A DNA stretch of 64,000 nucleotides from an uncultured Roseibium sp. (GCF_963669205.1 NZ_OY769915.1:5908501-5972500), one strand, 5' to 3'; shown: positions 15,845-24,447, counted from the first letter of the stretch. The notes: generated from the sequence alone by a model not told the origin. Numbers and translations: made by a program.

Positions 15845-15919
15845 TGGAGCGGGCGATGGGATTCGAACCCACGACCCCAACCTTGGCAAGGTTGTGCTCT
15901 ACCCCTGAGCTACACCCGC
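15845..15919 (-). tRNA. tRNA-Gly (GCC)
   Basis: A 75-base gene including an encoded 3' CCA. The acceptor stem GCGGGTG pairs with CGCCCGC. The D-loop is TAGCTCAGGGGTAGAGC. The anticodon arm CAACCTTGCCAAGGTTG carries GCC. The T-arm GTGGGTTCGAATCCCAT is standard. A possible -10 TATACT lies about 50 bases upstream (complement of 15966-15971). Confidence 0.97.
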
Positions 15920-16159
15920 ATAGTGTTCCTGTGCTCGGGCCGTCCGGCCTCCGCGTCGGTGGCGCAGTATATGGACCAAGCCGGGACGGATTGCAACAAG
16001 GAAATTGAAGATTTTTTTCAGCTGTCCATTTGACGGCCGCTGACCGGGCAGCAAAGGAAAACCGGCAGAAAACAGGCGTTTTTCCGATCGGTTTCCGCTT
16101 GTCGCAGGACAGGCAATCGCGCTAAACAGCCTGAACCAGACACTATCCCGGAAAAAAAC

Positions 16160-16681
16160 ATGCCAGCGACGCGCGACGACCTCCTGTCCTTCTTGGCCGA
16201 ACTCGGCATCACGGTTTCCACCGTCGATCACCAGCCCGTTTTCACCGTGGCCGAATCCGGCGACCTGCACGACCGGATCCCGGGCGGACACACGAAGAAC
16301 CTGTTCGTCAAGGACAAGAAGGGCCGCCTGTTCCTGATCGTTGCGCTCCACGACGCGGAGATCGATCTGAAGAAGGTGCACCAGATCGTCGGCGCCCAGG
16401 GCCGGGTCTCCTTCGGCAATGCGGATCTCCTGATGGAGGTTCTGGGCGTTGAACCCGGATCGGTGACGCCATTCTCGCTCATCAACGACCGCGGCAGCCT
16501 GCGGGTCACGCCCGTATTCGATGCGGCGATGATGCAGCACGACATCCTCAACTACCACCCGCTCAAGAACGATGCGACGACGGCGATCAGCGCTGCGGAT
16601 CTCCTGAAATTCGCCGAAGCCTGCGGTCACGAGGCGCGTGTGCTGGCGGTCAGCGAGCAGGCGAAGGACGCCGGCCTCTAG
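16160..16681 (+). CDS. prdX: YbaK/ProRS-associated prolyl-tRNA deacylase (PrdX/ProXp type)
   Basis: A 173-residue trans-editing enzyme expected to hydrolyse mischarged Ala-tRNA-Pro in the cytoplasm. The YbaK-like domain includes HTKNLFVKDKKGRLFLIVALHDAEIDLK, with the conserved Lys of the K-x-x-x-F pattern, then GRVSFGNADLLMEVLGVEPGSVTPFSLIND and the final HPLKNDATTAISAADLLKF, typical of PrdX. The stop codon TAG lies within a transposon-terminus-like sequence (16678-16711). It diverges from tRNA-Gly. Confidence 0.88.
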   Translation: MPATRDDLLSFLAELGITVSTVDHQPVFTVAESGDLHDRIPGGHTKNLFVKDKKGRLFLIVALHDAEIDLKKVHQIVGAQGRVSFGNADLLMEVLGVEPGSVTPFSLINDRGSLRVTPVFDAAMMQHDILNYHPLKNDATTAISAADLLKFAEACGHEARVLAVSEQAKDAGL

Positions 16682-16711
16682 GGCATCGACCCATAAACGA
16701 TGCCGAAATCT
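16678..16711 (+). repeat. Solo element-terminus-like sequence / hairpin after prdX
   Basis: CTAGGGCATCGACCCATAAA resembles the left ends of the TA-flanked elements elsewhere in the window (GG-N5-GACCCATAAA core), but no partner end is found. It also forms GGCATCG-N9-CGATGCC (16682-16704), a 7-base stem that could help end the prdX transcript. Confidence 0.45.
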
Positions 16712-16835
16712 GACCCCCCCGATACGGGAGTTTGTATTTCAAGCGCGGCGGCTCCATGTTAGGAGCAGATTCGAATAGTCAAGATGCGAGATTGGCCGGT
16801 GTGAAATCCACGGCCGGAAAACACGAGGCGGGCAA

Positions 16836-17834
16836 ATGAGCAACGGCAACTACAGCGTCGGCGGCCAGGTTGGCGGCGGATTCGGTGCCAGCATGGGTGG
16901 CGGCTACGGCGGTCAGGGCGGCGGTTTCGGCGGTGGCGACGGCGGCGGAAACGGCGCGTCCGGCGGTGACCTGGTGTTCGACGTCACCACGCAGACCTTC
17001 ATGGCCGACGTTTTGGAAGCCTCCCGGCACCAGCCCGTGCTCGTCGATTTCTGGGCGCCCTGGTGCGGACCCTGCAAGCAGCTGACGCCGATTATCGAGG
17101 CCGCGGTCAAGGCGGCCGGCGGCACGGTCAAGCTGGCGAAGATGAATATTGACGATCATCCGGAAATCGCCGGGCAGATGGGCATCCAGTCCATTCCCGC
17201 CGTGGTCGCCTTCAAGGACGGCCAGCCGGTGGACGGCTTCATGGGCGCGCAGCAGGAAAGCCAGGTCAAGGAATTCATCGAAAAGCTGGCCGGGCCGGCC
17301 CCGGCGAACCAGACCGACGCCTATCTGGAACAGGGCGCGGCCCTTCTAGCGGAAAACGACTTTCCGCAGGCCGCCCAGATGTTCGGCGCCGTCATGCAGA
17401 TGGAACCGGACAACGTGAAGGCCATTTCCGGCCTCGCGCAGTGCTATCTCGGCGCGGAGGAACTCGACCGTGCGAAACAGGCGCTCGAACTCGTTCCCGA
17501 GGACAAGCGCTCCGACGAGGCCTACGTGGCGGCGAAAGCTGCTCTGGACCTTGCCGAACAGGCCGCCTCGCTCGGGGATCTGGCCGATTTCCAGGACCGC
17601 ATCGCCAAGGATCCGCTGGATCACCAGGCGCGCTTCGACCTCGCCCTCGGCCTCAACGGCAAGGGAGACAAGGAAGGCGCTGTCGACCAGCTGATCGAGA
17701 TCGTGCGCCGCGACCGGGAGTGGAACGAGGACGCCGCCCGCAAGCAGCTGCTGCAGTTCTTCGAAGCCTGGGGCTTCAAGGATCCGGCCAGCAACTATGG
17801 CCGGCGGAAACTCTCGGCGGTTCTGTTTTCTTGA
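16836..17834 (+). CDS. Thioredoxin-TPR co-chaperone (CnoX/YbbN type)
   Basis: A 332-residue cytoplasmic protein. Residues 1-46 are very Gly-rich. Residues 48-150 form a thioredoxin domain with WCGPC (Cys77, Cys80) and the cis-Pro loop QSIPAVVAF. From residue 160 a TPR-like helical region follows (LLAENDFPQAAQMFGAVMQMEPDN, AISGLAQCYLGAEELDRAKQAL, DLALGLNGKGDKEGAVDQLIEIV). CnoX-type proteins protect substrates from oxidation and pass them to chaperonins; here the intact CxxC suggests true redox activity. It is followed after 86 bases by a LON-N gene, probably the same operon. Confidence 0.92.
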   Translation: MSNGNYSVGGQVGGGFGASMGGGYGGQGGGFGGGDGGGNGASGGDLVFDVTTQTFMADVLEASRHQPVLVDFWAPWCGPCKQLTPIIEAAVKAAGGTVKLAKMNIDDHPEIAGQMGIQSIPAVVAFKDGQPVDGFMGAQQESQVKEFIEKLAGPAPANQTDAYLEQGAALLAENDFPQAAQMFGAVMQMEPDNVKAISGLAQCYLGAEELDRAKQALELVPEDKRSDEAYVAAKAALDLAEQAASLGDLADFQDRIAKDPLDHQARFDLALGLNGKGDKEGAVDQLIEIVRRDREWNEDAARKQLLQFFEAWGFKDPASNYGRRKLSAVLFS

Positions 17835-17920
17835 CGATCGCGCGGAGTGACACACATAACCGGGTAAGACCGGTTCCAAGCACCGGTGCCTGAACGAACA
17901 CAACAAAAAAAGGCCAGGAA

Positions 17921-18598
17921 ATGCAGGCGGGAAATGCCATATACGAAACGATCGCGGATCTTCCACCCGTCTTGCCCGTCTTCCCGCTTTCCGGCGCGCT
18001 GCTGCTGCCCAGAACACAGCTGCCGCTGAACATCTTCGAGCAGCGTTACCTCGACATGGTGGATGCCGCCCTTTCCGGCAACCGCCTGATCGGCATGGTT
18101 CAGCCCGCCTCCGAGGCCGCGTCCGCGCAGTCCGATGCCACGGCGCTTGCGAATGTGGGATGTGTCGGACGGCTGACGAGTTTTCAGGAAACCGGCGACG
18201 GGCGTTACCTGATCACCCTTCAGGGCGTCACCCGCTTTGCGCTTGGCAAGGAGCTGACGACCTACAGCGCGTTCCGGGAAGTCGAATGCGATTTCGCACC
18301 GTTCGCCACCGATCTGACCTGTGGTGACGGCGAAGAGGATGTCGACCGCAACGGGCTTCTCAAGACGTTGCGCGACTATCTCGATGCCAATAACCTGGAA
18401 GCGGACTGGCAAAGCGTCTCGGAAGCGGAGACCGAGGTGCTGGTCAATGCACTGTGCATGATGTGCCCCTACGGCCCGCAGGAGAAACAGGCGCTGCTGG
18501 AAGCCCGCGACCTGAAGACGCGCGCCGAAACGCTCATTGCCATTACCGAGATGGATCTGGCACGGTCACAGAATGACGGCGGCTCGACGCTGCAGTAG
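17921..18598 (+). CDS. LON peptidase N-terminal (substrate-binding) domain protein
   Basis: A 225-residue protein without protease or ATPase domains, as in stand-alone LON-N proteins of Alphaproteobacteria. The PUA-like core is clear: LPVFPLSGALLLPRTQLPLNIFEQRYLDMVDAAL, then VGCVGRLTSFQETGDGRYLITLQGVTRFAL. It is thought to bind unfolded or degradation-prone proteins, but the role is unproven. It sits between the CnoX-like thioredoxin and the Trm112-like gene, a conserved proteostasis/translation neighbourhood. Spacing to the next start is 38 bases. Confidence 0.9.
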   Translation: MQAGNAIYETIADLPPVLPVFPLSGALLLPRTQLPLNIFEQRYLDMVDAALSGNRLIGMVQPASEAASAQSDATALANVGCVGRLTSFQETGDGRYLITLQGVTRFALGKELTTYSAFREVECDFAPFATDLTCGDGEEDVDRNGLLKTLRDYLDANNLEADWQSVSEAETEVLVNALCMMCPYGPQEKQALLEARDLKTRAETLIAITEMDLARSQNDGGSTLQ

Positions 18599-18636
18599 GC
18601 TGCCTTGCGCGGACCGTCCCGAGAGGAATTTTTCCG

Positions 18637-18828
18637 ATGAACGACACACCCGAACGCCCGGTCGACCGGAAGCTGCTTGAGCTTCTCGTTTGCCCGGTGA
18701 CCAAGACGACGCTCGAGTATGATGCCGAGGCCAGGGAACTGATCTCAAGATCGGCCAAGCTTGCCTATCCGATCCGAAACGGCATCCCGATCATGCTGCC
18801 GGACGAGGCGCGGCAGCTGGAAGACTAG
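18637..18828 (+). CDS. Trm112/UPF0434 (YcaR-like) small protein
   Basis: A 63-residue protein with the family layout LLELLVCPVTKTTLEYD...LISRSAKLAYPIRNGIPIMLPDEARQLE. Trm112-family proteins are small zinc-ribbon-like activators of methyltransferases. The bacterial version here keeps only one obvious Cys (VCPVTK), so zinc binding is doubtful. GAGAGG precedes the ATG. Last gene before the bidirectional terminator at 18853-18891, hence the end of the thioredoxin/LON-N operon. Confidence 0.9.
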   Translation: MNDTPERPVDRKLLELLVCPVTKTTLEYDAEARELISRSAKLAYPIRNGIPIMLPDEARQLED

Positions 18829-18852
18829 GATTCCCACCTGGGGAAATCGGAA

Positions 18853-18891
18853 CGCAAAAAAAGCCCGGATTTCACGTCCGGGCTTTTTTGC
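18853..18891. terminator. Bidirectional intrinsic terminator
   Basis: AAAGCCCGGA-tttcacg-TCCGGGCTTT is flanked by A and T runs on both sides. It lies between the Trm112-like gene and the convergent YggT gene and serves both. Confidence 0.93.
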
Positions 18892-19188
18892 TTACATGGA
18901 AAAGGCGATGCGGGCGATGAAACTCTGCAGGAACATGATGATCAGCAGCAGAATGACGGGCGAGATATCGATGCCGCCCAGATCCGGCATCAAGCGTCTG
19001 ATCGGCCGAAGCGCCGGCTCCGTCAGATTGTAGAGAACGCGGCCGATGGTGTTGATCACCTGGTTGTTCGAATTCACGATGTTGAACGCATAGAGCCATG
19101 AAAAAATGGCGCTAGCGATGATGACCATCGAATAGAGGTAGAGTGCCGTGCTGACAACGTCCAGGAGCGATCCGACCAAAGCGTTCAT
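18892..19188 (-). CDS. YggT-family membrane protein
   Basis: A 98-residue inner-membrane protein with two YggT-type helices: ALYLYSMVIIASAIFSWLYAFN followed by the signature NLTEPALRPIRRLMPDLGGIDISPVILLLIIMFLQSF. YggT proteins are linked to osmotic tolerance and cell-division or photosystem assembly in different lineages; the role here is not known. The start at 19188 follows AGGAAA. Its stop lies right at the terminator stem. Upstream, at 19261-19282, a tandem CAAGATCTT repeat could regulate it or the divergent mipA-like gene. Confidence 0.9.
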   Translation of the reverse strand: MNALVGSLLDVVSTALYLYSMVIIASAIFSWLYAFNIVNSNNQVINTIGRVLYNLTEPALRPIRRLMPDLGGIDISPVILLLIIMFLQSFIARIAFSM

Positions 19189-19260
19189 GTTATTTCCTAC
19201 TGCCGAAATGCATTTCCTCTCATGTAGCCCCCCAGCCGCGCCCCTGCAAGACGGCACTTT

Positions 19261-19282
19261 CAAGATCTTGGGCAAGATCTTA
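19261..19282. promoter_or_regulatory. Tandem 10-base palindrome, possible operator
   Basis: CAAGATCTTG at 19261-19270 and CAAGATCTTA at 19273-19282 are repeated at 12-base spacing in the divergent region between the YggT gene and the MipA/OmpV gene. No regulator family is assigned. Confidence 0.35.
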
Positions 19283-19431
19283 GGATTGTTCAAACGCAGC
19301 CTTTGACGGGTCTGCGGGCGAATCCGATGCTCAAATGCAACACTTCGTCAAAACAAGGATTCCTTAGGCTTTGAGTAAGGCTGCTTCGTGCTATCTTGCA
19401 CGCAAATGATCTCCATATGGATGTGGCCTTA

Positions 19432-20232
19432 ATGTTCAAGACCTTGACACGCGTTGCGCTCGCTCTCGCCATGGGCGCCGCGTCCGGAAGCGCACTCGCA
19501 CAGAGCAGTGAAATCTCCGCCGAGGATGCGACGAAACAATTCGTGGTGGACCTTGGCATCGGTGCGATCGTTCAACCGCGCTATGAATCAGCGGATTCCT
19601 ATCTGGTTTACCCGATGCCGATCATTTCGGTCGGCCGCTTCTACCTGCCCGGACTTGGCCAGGTGGTCGACGGACGCCGCAGGGCCGGCGTGTTCTTCTT
19701 CCCGTCCTTCAATTTCATCGGCGAACGCAAGGCTAGCGACAGCTCCGACCTCACCGGCACCAACACGGTCGACTGGGCACTCGAACTCGGCCTCGGCGGC
19801 GGGTTCCGCACGGAACACTTCCGCGCCTTCGCCGAACTTCGCCAAGGCATCAACGGCCATACCGGTCAGGTCGGCCAGCTGGGGATCGACGGTATTCTTT
19901 ACCCGGGCGACAAGTGGGAATTCAGCTTCGGGCCGCGCGCCAGCTTCGCCTCGGGCGAATACATGGACACCTATTTCGGCGTGACGGCAACGGAAGCCGC
20001 CAACAGCGGCGGCCGCCTGACGCAGTATGATCCGGGCGCCGGTTTCAAGAGCGTCGGTGTTGCCGCACGCGGCAGCTATGACTGGAACGACGACGTGCGC
20101 CTGCACATTCGCGGCGGCTATGACCGTCTGGTCGGCGACGCGGCGGACAGCCCGATCGCGGAAGCCGGCAGCAAGGACCAGTTCAGCATCGGCGTCGGCG
20201 TCAGCTACCGGTTCGCGTTCGACGTTTTCTGA
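19432..20232 (+). CDS. MipA/OmpV-family outer membrane protein
   Basis: A 266-residue outer-membrane beta-barrel with signal peptide TRVALALAMGAASGSALAQ. The mature part has alternating aromatic strands (FVVDLGIGAIVQPRYESADSYLVYPMPIISVGRFYLPG, AGVFFFPSFNFIGERK, WALELGLGGGFRTEHFRAFAELRQG) and ends in the C-terminal barrel signal SYRFAFDVF. MipA/OmpV proteins act as scaffolds or small-solute channels. The start is uncertain: in-frame starts at 19396 and 19417 exist, and 19432 best fits the signal peptide. A terminator follows. Confidence 0.85.
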   Translation: MFKTLTRVALALAMGAASGSALAQSSEISAEDATKQFVVDLGIGAIVQPRYESADSYLVYPMPIISVGRFYLPGLGQVVDGRRRAGVFFFPSFNFIGERKASDSSDLTGTNTVDWALELGLGGGFRTEHFRAFAELRQGINGHTGQVGQLGIDGILYPGDKWEFSFGPRASFASGEYMDTYFGVTATEAANSGGRLTQYDPGAGFKSVGVAARGSYDWNDDVRLHIRGGYDRLVGDAADSPIAEAGSKDQFSIGVGVSYRFAFDVF

Positions 20233-20262
20233 GAGTTGAAAAAACCGCGCTCACAAACGCAC

Positions 20263-20288
20263 AAAAGGAGGCTCAAGGCCTCCTTTTT
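20263..20288 (+). terminator. Intrinsic terminator after mipA-like gene
   Basis: AAAAGGAGGC-tcaag-GCCTCCTTTTT is a perfect stem followed by T5, 30 bases after the stop codon. Confidence 0.9.
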
Positions 20289-20317
20289 CTTTGGTTCGGT
20301 CAATGTGAAGTCGCGTC

Positions 20318-21148
20318 CTAGTAGGAACACTCGATCAGCTCGATGCCTTTCGGCAGCTTCGTGGTCGCGTCGCCGCAGGCGCCCAGGATCCGGCTCGGAT
20401 CGAGATTGTCCGCGCCGGTCAGGTCGGCACCGACCAGACGCGTGCGGCGCAGCAGCGCCCCGTCGAAATCGACATTCGTCAGGTTGGCATTGGTGAGGTC
20501 GGCACTGACCAGCCGGACACCGGTAAAATCCGCTCCGGAAAAGTCCGCGCCGTCGGCCTTGATCCGGTCCAGTTTTCCCTGCCGGATGCGCGCATTCTTG
20601 AAATTTGCGCCGCTCAAGTCCACCCGCTCCAGGTTCACGCCATCCATCTTGGCGCCCTCGAACGAAGCGCCGGTGGCAACCGAGCGGATGAACGCGGCGT
20701 TGCGCAGATCGGCATTGTCGAAAACGGCTCCGTTCAGGATGCTGGCGTTGAGATCCGCGTCGCGAAGATCGACCCCGGTGAGATTGGCGTCGGTGAAGTC
20801 GGCTTTCTCAAGATCCGCCGAGCGCATGTTCGAACCGGTAAAGTTGCTTCCGGCGAAGTTGGCCCGCTCCGCTTCCGCGCGTCTCAGATCGGAATTGCGG
20901 AAATCGCCGCCGGTCAGCACGGCTTCCTTCAGGTCCGTCTCGCGCAGGTTGGTGCGGTTGAAATCCGGATTTTCAACATTCAGGAACCTGAACTCGGTCA
21001 GTCTCAAATCGCATTTGGGACAGCCGCCGTTCTCCTTGATCTCGGCCATTTTCTCTTCGTCGCTGACGGCCAGAGCGCCGCCGGCAATCGACAGGAAAGC
21101 CATTGCACCCAAACCTGCTGCAAGAACATGCGTAAACCGGTTCGTCAT
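20318..21148 (-). CDS. Secreted pentapeptide-repeat protein
   Basis: A 276-residue protein with signal peptide VLAAGLGAMAFLSIAGGALAV. A C-x2-C pair (GGCPKCDLRLTEF) leads into about 35 pentapeptide repeats of the A(D/N)LXX type (TNLRETDLKEAVLTGGDFRNSDLRRAEAERANF...). These form a right-handed quadrilateral beta-helix. The C-terminal cap has GACGDATTKL and a final IECSY. Cytoplasmic members mimic DNA and protect gyrase; a periplasmic one like this is more likely structural, function unknown. The start at 21148 is chosen over TTG at 21166. Confidence 0.88.
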   Translation of the reverse strand: MTNRFTHVLAAGLGAMAFLSIAGGALAVSDEEKMAEIKENGGCPKCDLRLTEFRFLNVENPDFNRTNLRETDLKEAVLTGGDFRNSDLRRAEAERANFAGSNFTGSNMRSADLEKADFTDANLTGVDLRDADLNASILNGAVFDNADLRNAAFIRSVATGASFEGAKMDGVNLERVDLSGANFKNARIRQGKLDRIKADGADFSGADFTGVRLVSADLTNANLTNVDFDGALLRRTRLVGADLTGADNLDPSRILGACGDATTKLPKGIELIECSY

Positions 21149-21613
21149 TCCAAAACCTTTTTTCAATCTGACCTAAAGATAGGTATCCAACAGCAACAGT
21201 TTAAGGACGGTTTCTGTCCAGAAAACGCCTATTGATAAAAATGCTATGAGATTACGGTCAAAATATCACCCGAATTGTGCAGCGGCGGGGCTGACACACA
21301 TCCTGCGGGGATCTGGCTTGGGAGAAAAAAGGCGGGAAGAAAGAAGCGGGCGGGGTCGCAGATGCCCGCTTCTTTCCACCACATAAGGCGCTGACGACGC
21401 ACAACCTGACAATCAGCGTGCCAATCAGATCGCAAAAGCCTTGCCAGTTTGTTGCCCGGAAAAAACACCCAGATCTAGTCAGTCACGCGTGCGCGACCAC
21501 AACATGCTGATCTTGTTCAGGAAGTCTTCACTTGTCATGCATTGCATTCTGCAACGCTGGTTGCGAACGTGGCTAACAAGGCGTTAATCGCGTGTCGGGA
21601 TGCGCGCGCGGGC
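21149..21613. other. Intergenic stretch with one strong hairpin
   Basis: GAAAGAAGCGGGC at 21339-21351 pairs perfectly with GCCCGCTTCTTTC at 21364-21376 around a 12-base loop. There is no T-run and no nearby gene end. No coding frame is convincing. The hairpin could be part of an unrecognised small RNA or a repeat. Confidence 0.5.
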
Positions 21614-22627
21614 TCAGGCGAACTCGTCCCGAAGATCAATGGTCGACCGTTTGCCGATATCGTCGAAATGCGCATCCAGCCATTCTTTTGCGGTTTCGCG
21701 TCCGAGATCCCGCAATTCGGTCAGGAAGGCCCATTCGGCATTCATCTTGGACGAGGCCTGGAGCGGTTTGAGTTCACGCGCGAAAATCCGGTGCATGTGC
21801 ACCTTCATGTATTCGTCTTTCGAGAGTTTTCCTTCCTCGATGAGCCGCGTGACGAAATCGATCGCCCGAAGTTCTCTCAAGAGGGTGGAGTTGAACGTGA
21901 TCTCGTTGAGCCGGTTGACGATCTCCCGCGCCGTCCTGGGAACCTCGCGCCGCTCAAGCGGGTTGATCTGGATGAGAACCACATCCGGCGTATCGGTGTT
22001 GTAGAACAGCGGATAGAGCGGCGGATTGCCCATGTAACCGCCGTCCCAATACGGTTCGCCGTCGATCTCCACGGCCTGGTAGAGCTGCGGCAGGCAGGCC
22101 GATGCCATCACCGCATCCAGCGTGACTTCCTTTTCGCTGAACACCCGGATCTTGCCTGAAAAGACATTGGTTGCCGCAATGAACAGCTTGACGCCGGAAC
22201 AGCAATGCACCTTGTCGAAATCGACCATCTTCTCGACGACATCGCGGAGCGGATTGATGTTGAGGGGATTGAATTCGTATGGAGACGCAAATCGCGACAG
22301 GACGTCGAAATAGAGATAGCTCGGGGAATGATCGAGGCTCCAGTTGCCGAGCATGACGTCAAGCGGCGAGCGCTGAATGGGACTGAAACGGGCTTCGTCG
22401 CTGACCTCGCGCCAGAAGGCCTCGAGGCTGGCACGGGCGCCGTCCTCACCGCCCGCTTCCATGCCGCTGGCCATTACGACCGCATTCATGGCCCCGGCGG
22501 ATGTTCCGGTGATCGCCTCGATGGAAAACCGGCTATCCTCCAGAAACCAGTCGAGAACACCCCAGGTAAAGGCGCCGTGGGCGCCTCCGCCTTGCAACGC
22601 GAGATTGATCTTCTTGGCAGCAGCCAC
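21614..22627 (-). CDS. Patatin-like phospholipase
   Basis: A 337-residue lipid acyl hydrolase. It has the glycine-rich oxyanion loop LALQGGGAHGAFTWGVLD (residues 9-26), the nucleophile elbow GTSAG (Ser about 43), and the catalytic Asp in WDGGYMGNPPLYPL (about residue 200). The C-terminal third resembles the DUF3734 extension found in this subgroup. Only 36 bases separate it from the upstream bdhA. This pairing is frequent in Alphaproteobacteria that store polyhydroxybutyrate, suggesting a role near PHB or membrane-lipid turnover rather than as a toxin. Confidence 0.92.
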   Translation of the reverse strand: MAAAKKINLALQGGGAHGAFTWGVLDWFLEDSRFSIEAITGTSAGAMNAVVMASGMEAGGEDGARASLEAFWREVSDEARFSPIQRSPLDVMLGNWSLDHSPSYLYFDVLSRFASPYEFNPLNINPLRDVVEKMVDFDKVHCCSGVKLFIAATNVFSGKIRVFSEKEVTLDAVMASACLPQLYQAVEIDGEPYWDGGYMGNPPLYPLFYNTDTPDVVLIQINPLERREVPRTAREIVNRLNEITFNSTLLRELRAIDFVTRLIEEGKLSKDEYMKVHMHRIFARELKPLQASSKMNAEWAFLTELRDLGRETAKEWLDAHFDDIGKRSTIDLRDEFA

Positions 22628-22663
22628 GTGTGTCGCCTTTCCCGAAGTTTGACCCTTGTAGAA

Positions 22664-23446
22664 CTACTGGGCGGTCCAGCCGCCGTCGATAGGCAGGACC
22701 GAACCGGTGATCGACGACGCCGTATCGCTGCACAGGAACACGGCATATCCCGACACCTGGTCGACCGTGACGAACTCCTTGGTCGGCTGTGCCTTGAGCA
22801 GGACCTCTTTCTTGACCTGTTCCTCGGTCATGTTGCGCGCCTTCATCGTGTCCGGGATCTGGGCCTCGACGAGCGGTGTCCAGACATAGCCGGGGCAGAT
22901 CGCGTTCACGGTGATGCCCTGCTCCGCCACTTCCAGGGCGACCGTTTTGGTCAGGCCTGCAATCCCGTGTTTTGCCGCCACATAGGCGGATTTGTAGGGA
23001 GACGCCACGAGCGCATGCGCGGAAGCCGTGTTGATGATCCGGCCCCATCCGCGCTGTTTCATGCCGGGCACGGCGGCGCGGATCGCATGAAATGCCGAGG
23101 AAAGGTTGATCGCGATGATCGCGTCCCACTTGTCGACCGGAAACTCGTCCACGGGTGAGACGAACTGGATACCGGCATTGTTGACCAGGATATCGACCGA
23201 CCCGAAGTCCTTTTCGGCATCCGCCACCATGGCCGCAATGTCGTCCGCCTTGAGCATGTTTGCCGGCGAATAGGCACACCGGACGCCGAAGTCGGCTTCG
23301 ATCGACGCCCGTGTCCGCTCGATTTCGTCGGCATCGCCGAGACCGTTGATCACGATGTTGGCGCCCTGTTCGGCAAAAGCGCGGGCACAGCCAAGGCCGA
23401 TCCCCGAGGTTGATCCGGTAACAACGGCGGTTTTGTTGGCAAGCAT
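22664..23446 (-). CDS. bdhA: D-3-hydroxybutyrate dehydrogenase
   Basis: A 260-residue short-chain dehydrogenase that interconverts 3-hydroxybutyrate and acetoacetate with NAD. Cofactor motif TGSTSGIGLG (residues 9-18), NNAGIQ, catalytic Ser-Tyr-Lys in TASAHALVASPYKSAYVAAKHG, and the substrate-side WTPLVEAQIPDTMK with QPTKEFVT, typical of bacterial BdhA. The start at 23446 has GGGAGA 9 bases upstream. It is first in an operon with the patatin-like gene, linking it to storage polyester breakdown. Confidence 0.93.
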   Translation of the reverse strand: MLANKTAVVTGSTSGIGLGCARAFAEQGANIVINGLGDADEIERTRASIEADFGVRCAYSPANMLKADDIAAMVADAEKDFGSVDILVNNAGIQFVSPVDEFPVDKWDAIIAINLSSAFHAIRAAVPGMKQRGWGRIINTASAHALVASPYKSAYVAAKHGIAGLTKTVALEVAEQGITVNAICPGYVWTPLVEAQIPDTMKARNMTEEQVKKEVLLKAQPTKEFVTVDQVSGYAVFLCSDTASSITGSVLPIDGGWTAQ

Positions 23447-23559
23447 GCGGGATCTCCCAGGCAAGAAAAAATCTGGAGCCACATTTCACCAGTTATCGCC
23501 GCACTGCAACATCACAATGATGAAAAGTGATGCGAGCCGGACCGGCCGCCTAGGTGAGT

Positions 23560-24447
23560 TCAGTCCCGCTTGACGCGCCGCGCTCCGGCAAGCGCCTTCT
23601 GTGCACGCTCGCGGGCCACCTGTCTTTGAGCATCGGCCCGGGCGAAGTCTTCTGCGAGGAGACCGAGCTTTCGAGCGAAACGCTCGCGGATCAGCCCGTA
23701 GGATGTTGCCTGCAGGCTGGCGAACGCCCAGACAAGGATCAGCATCGTGCCGAAAACGACAAGCATGGCAAAGAAGGCGTCCGTAGTCTTGCCTTGCGGT
23801 ACAATTGTGCTGCCCAAAAAAACCAGCACCACCAAGACAAAAAACAATACCCCAGACAACAGGCTCATCAGGGGAGCCGAAAAAGCCATCGCCCATCCAA
23901 GGCCAGCGGTCGCGTGCCAGCTTTCTGCCAGCGTCAAAGGATCGTCGACCGCGGCAGCAGGAAGAACGAGGGAAAACCTTTGCACCACCATCAGCGCTAC
24001 AAACAGCATCACTATCATCACAACGCTACCAATTCCCGCGGTTACGACTGCCACGAGCGATGCGAAAAAAGTCAAGGGGATGAGTAAACCGAAGCCGATC
24101 ACGGTCAGAGCAATAACCAAACCGATGAACTTCAACGTTCGCTTTCCGAACACGACTGGAAAATCGTTCGCTTCGATCAAAATTCGTCTGACATAGGCAA
24201 TCGCAATGGAGAAACCACCAATCGGATTTGCGAACATTGCAAACAATGCAAATGCCGCTTGCCTTGAACCATCAACCTTGGCACTCATGTAAGTCCCGGT
24301 TGAAAACCCATTCTCGGGAGCATAAATCAGAATAAATGAAGAATTGAGCGCCAACAGAAGCAAAATATAGGCCCAGCCTGCCCCAAAAAATGTACCAATA
24401 TTGCTCAATCCGACGGACAGTGAACGCACCAGAACAGTAATGAACAT
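23560..24447 (-). CDS. Integral membrane protein, downstream copy of a tandem pair
   Basis: A 295-residue protein with about six membrane segments (GWAYILLLLALNSSFILIY, FIGLVIALTVIGFGLLIPLTF, VVMIVMLFVALMVVQ, MSLLSGVLFFVLVVLVFL, GTMLILVWAFASL). The conserved VLPAAAVDDPLTLAESWHATAGLGWAMA and the basic tail QRQVARERAQKALAGARRVKRD are shared with the 295-residue gene at 24714. It is a tandem paralogue of the same length. The 5' half is clearly more AT-rich than the 3' end, where the two copies are nearly identical in DNA. Function unknown. Confidence 0.8.
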   Translation of the reverse strand: MFITVLVRSLSVGLSNIGTFFGAGWAYILLLLALNSSFILIYAPENGFSTGTYMSAKVDGSRQAAFALFAMFANPIGGFSIAIAYVRRILIEANDFPVVFGKRTLKFIGLVIALTVIGFGLLIPLTFFASLVAVVTAGIGSVVMIVMLFVALMVVQRFSLVLPAAAVDDPLTLAESWHATAGLGWAMAFSAPLMSLLSGVLFFVLVVLVFLGSTIVPQGKTTDAFFAMLVVFGTMLILVWAFASLQATSYGLIRERFARKLGLLAEDFARADAQRQVARERAQKALAGARRVKRD

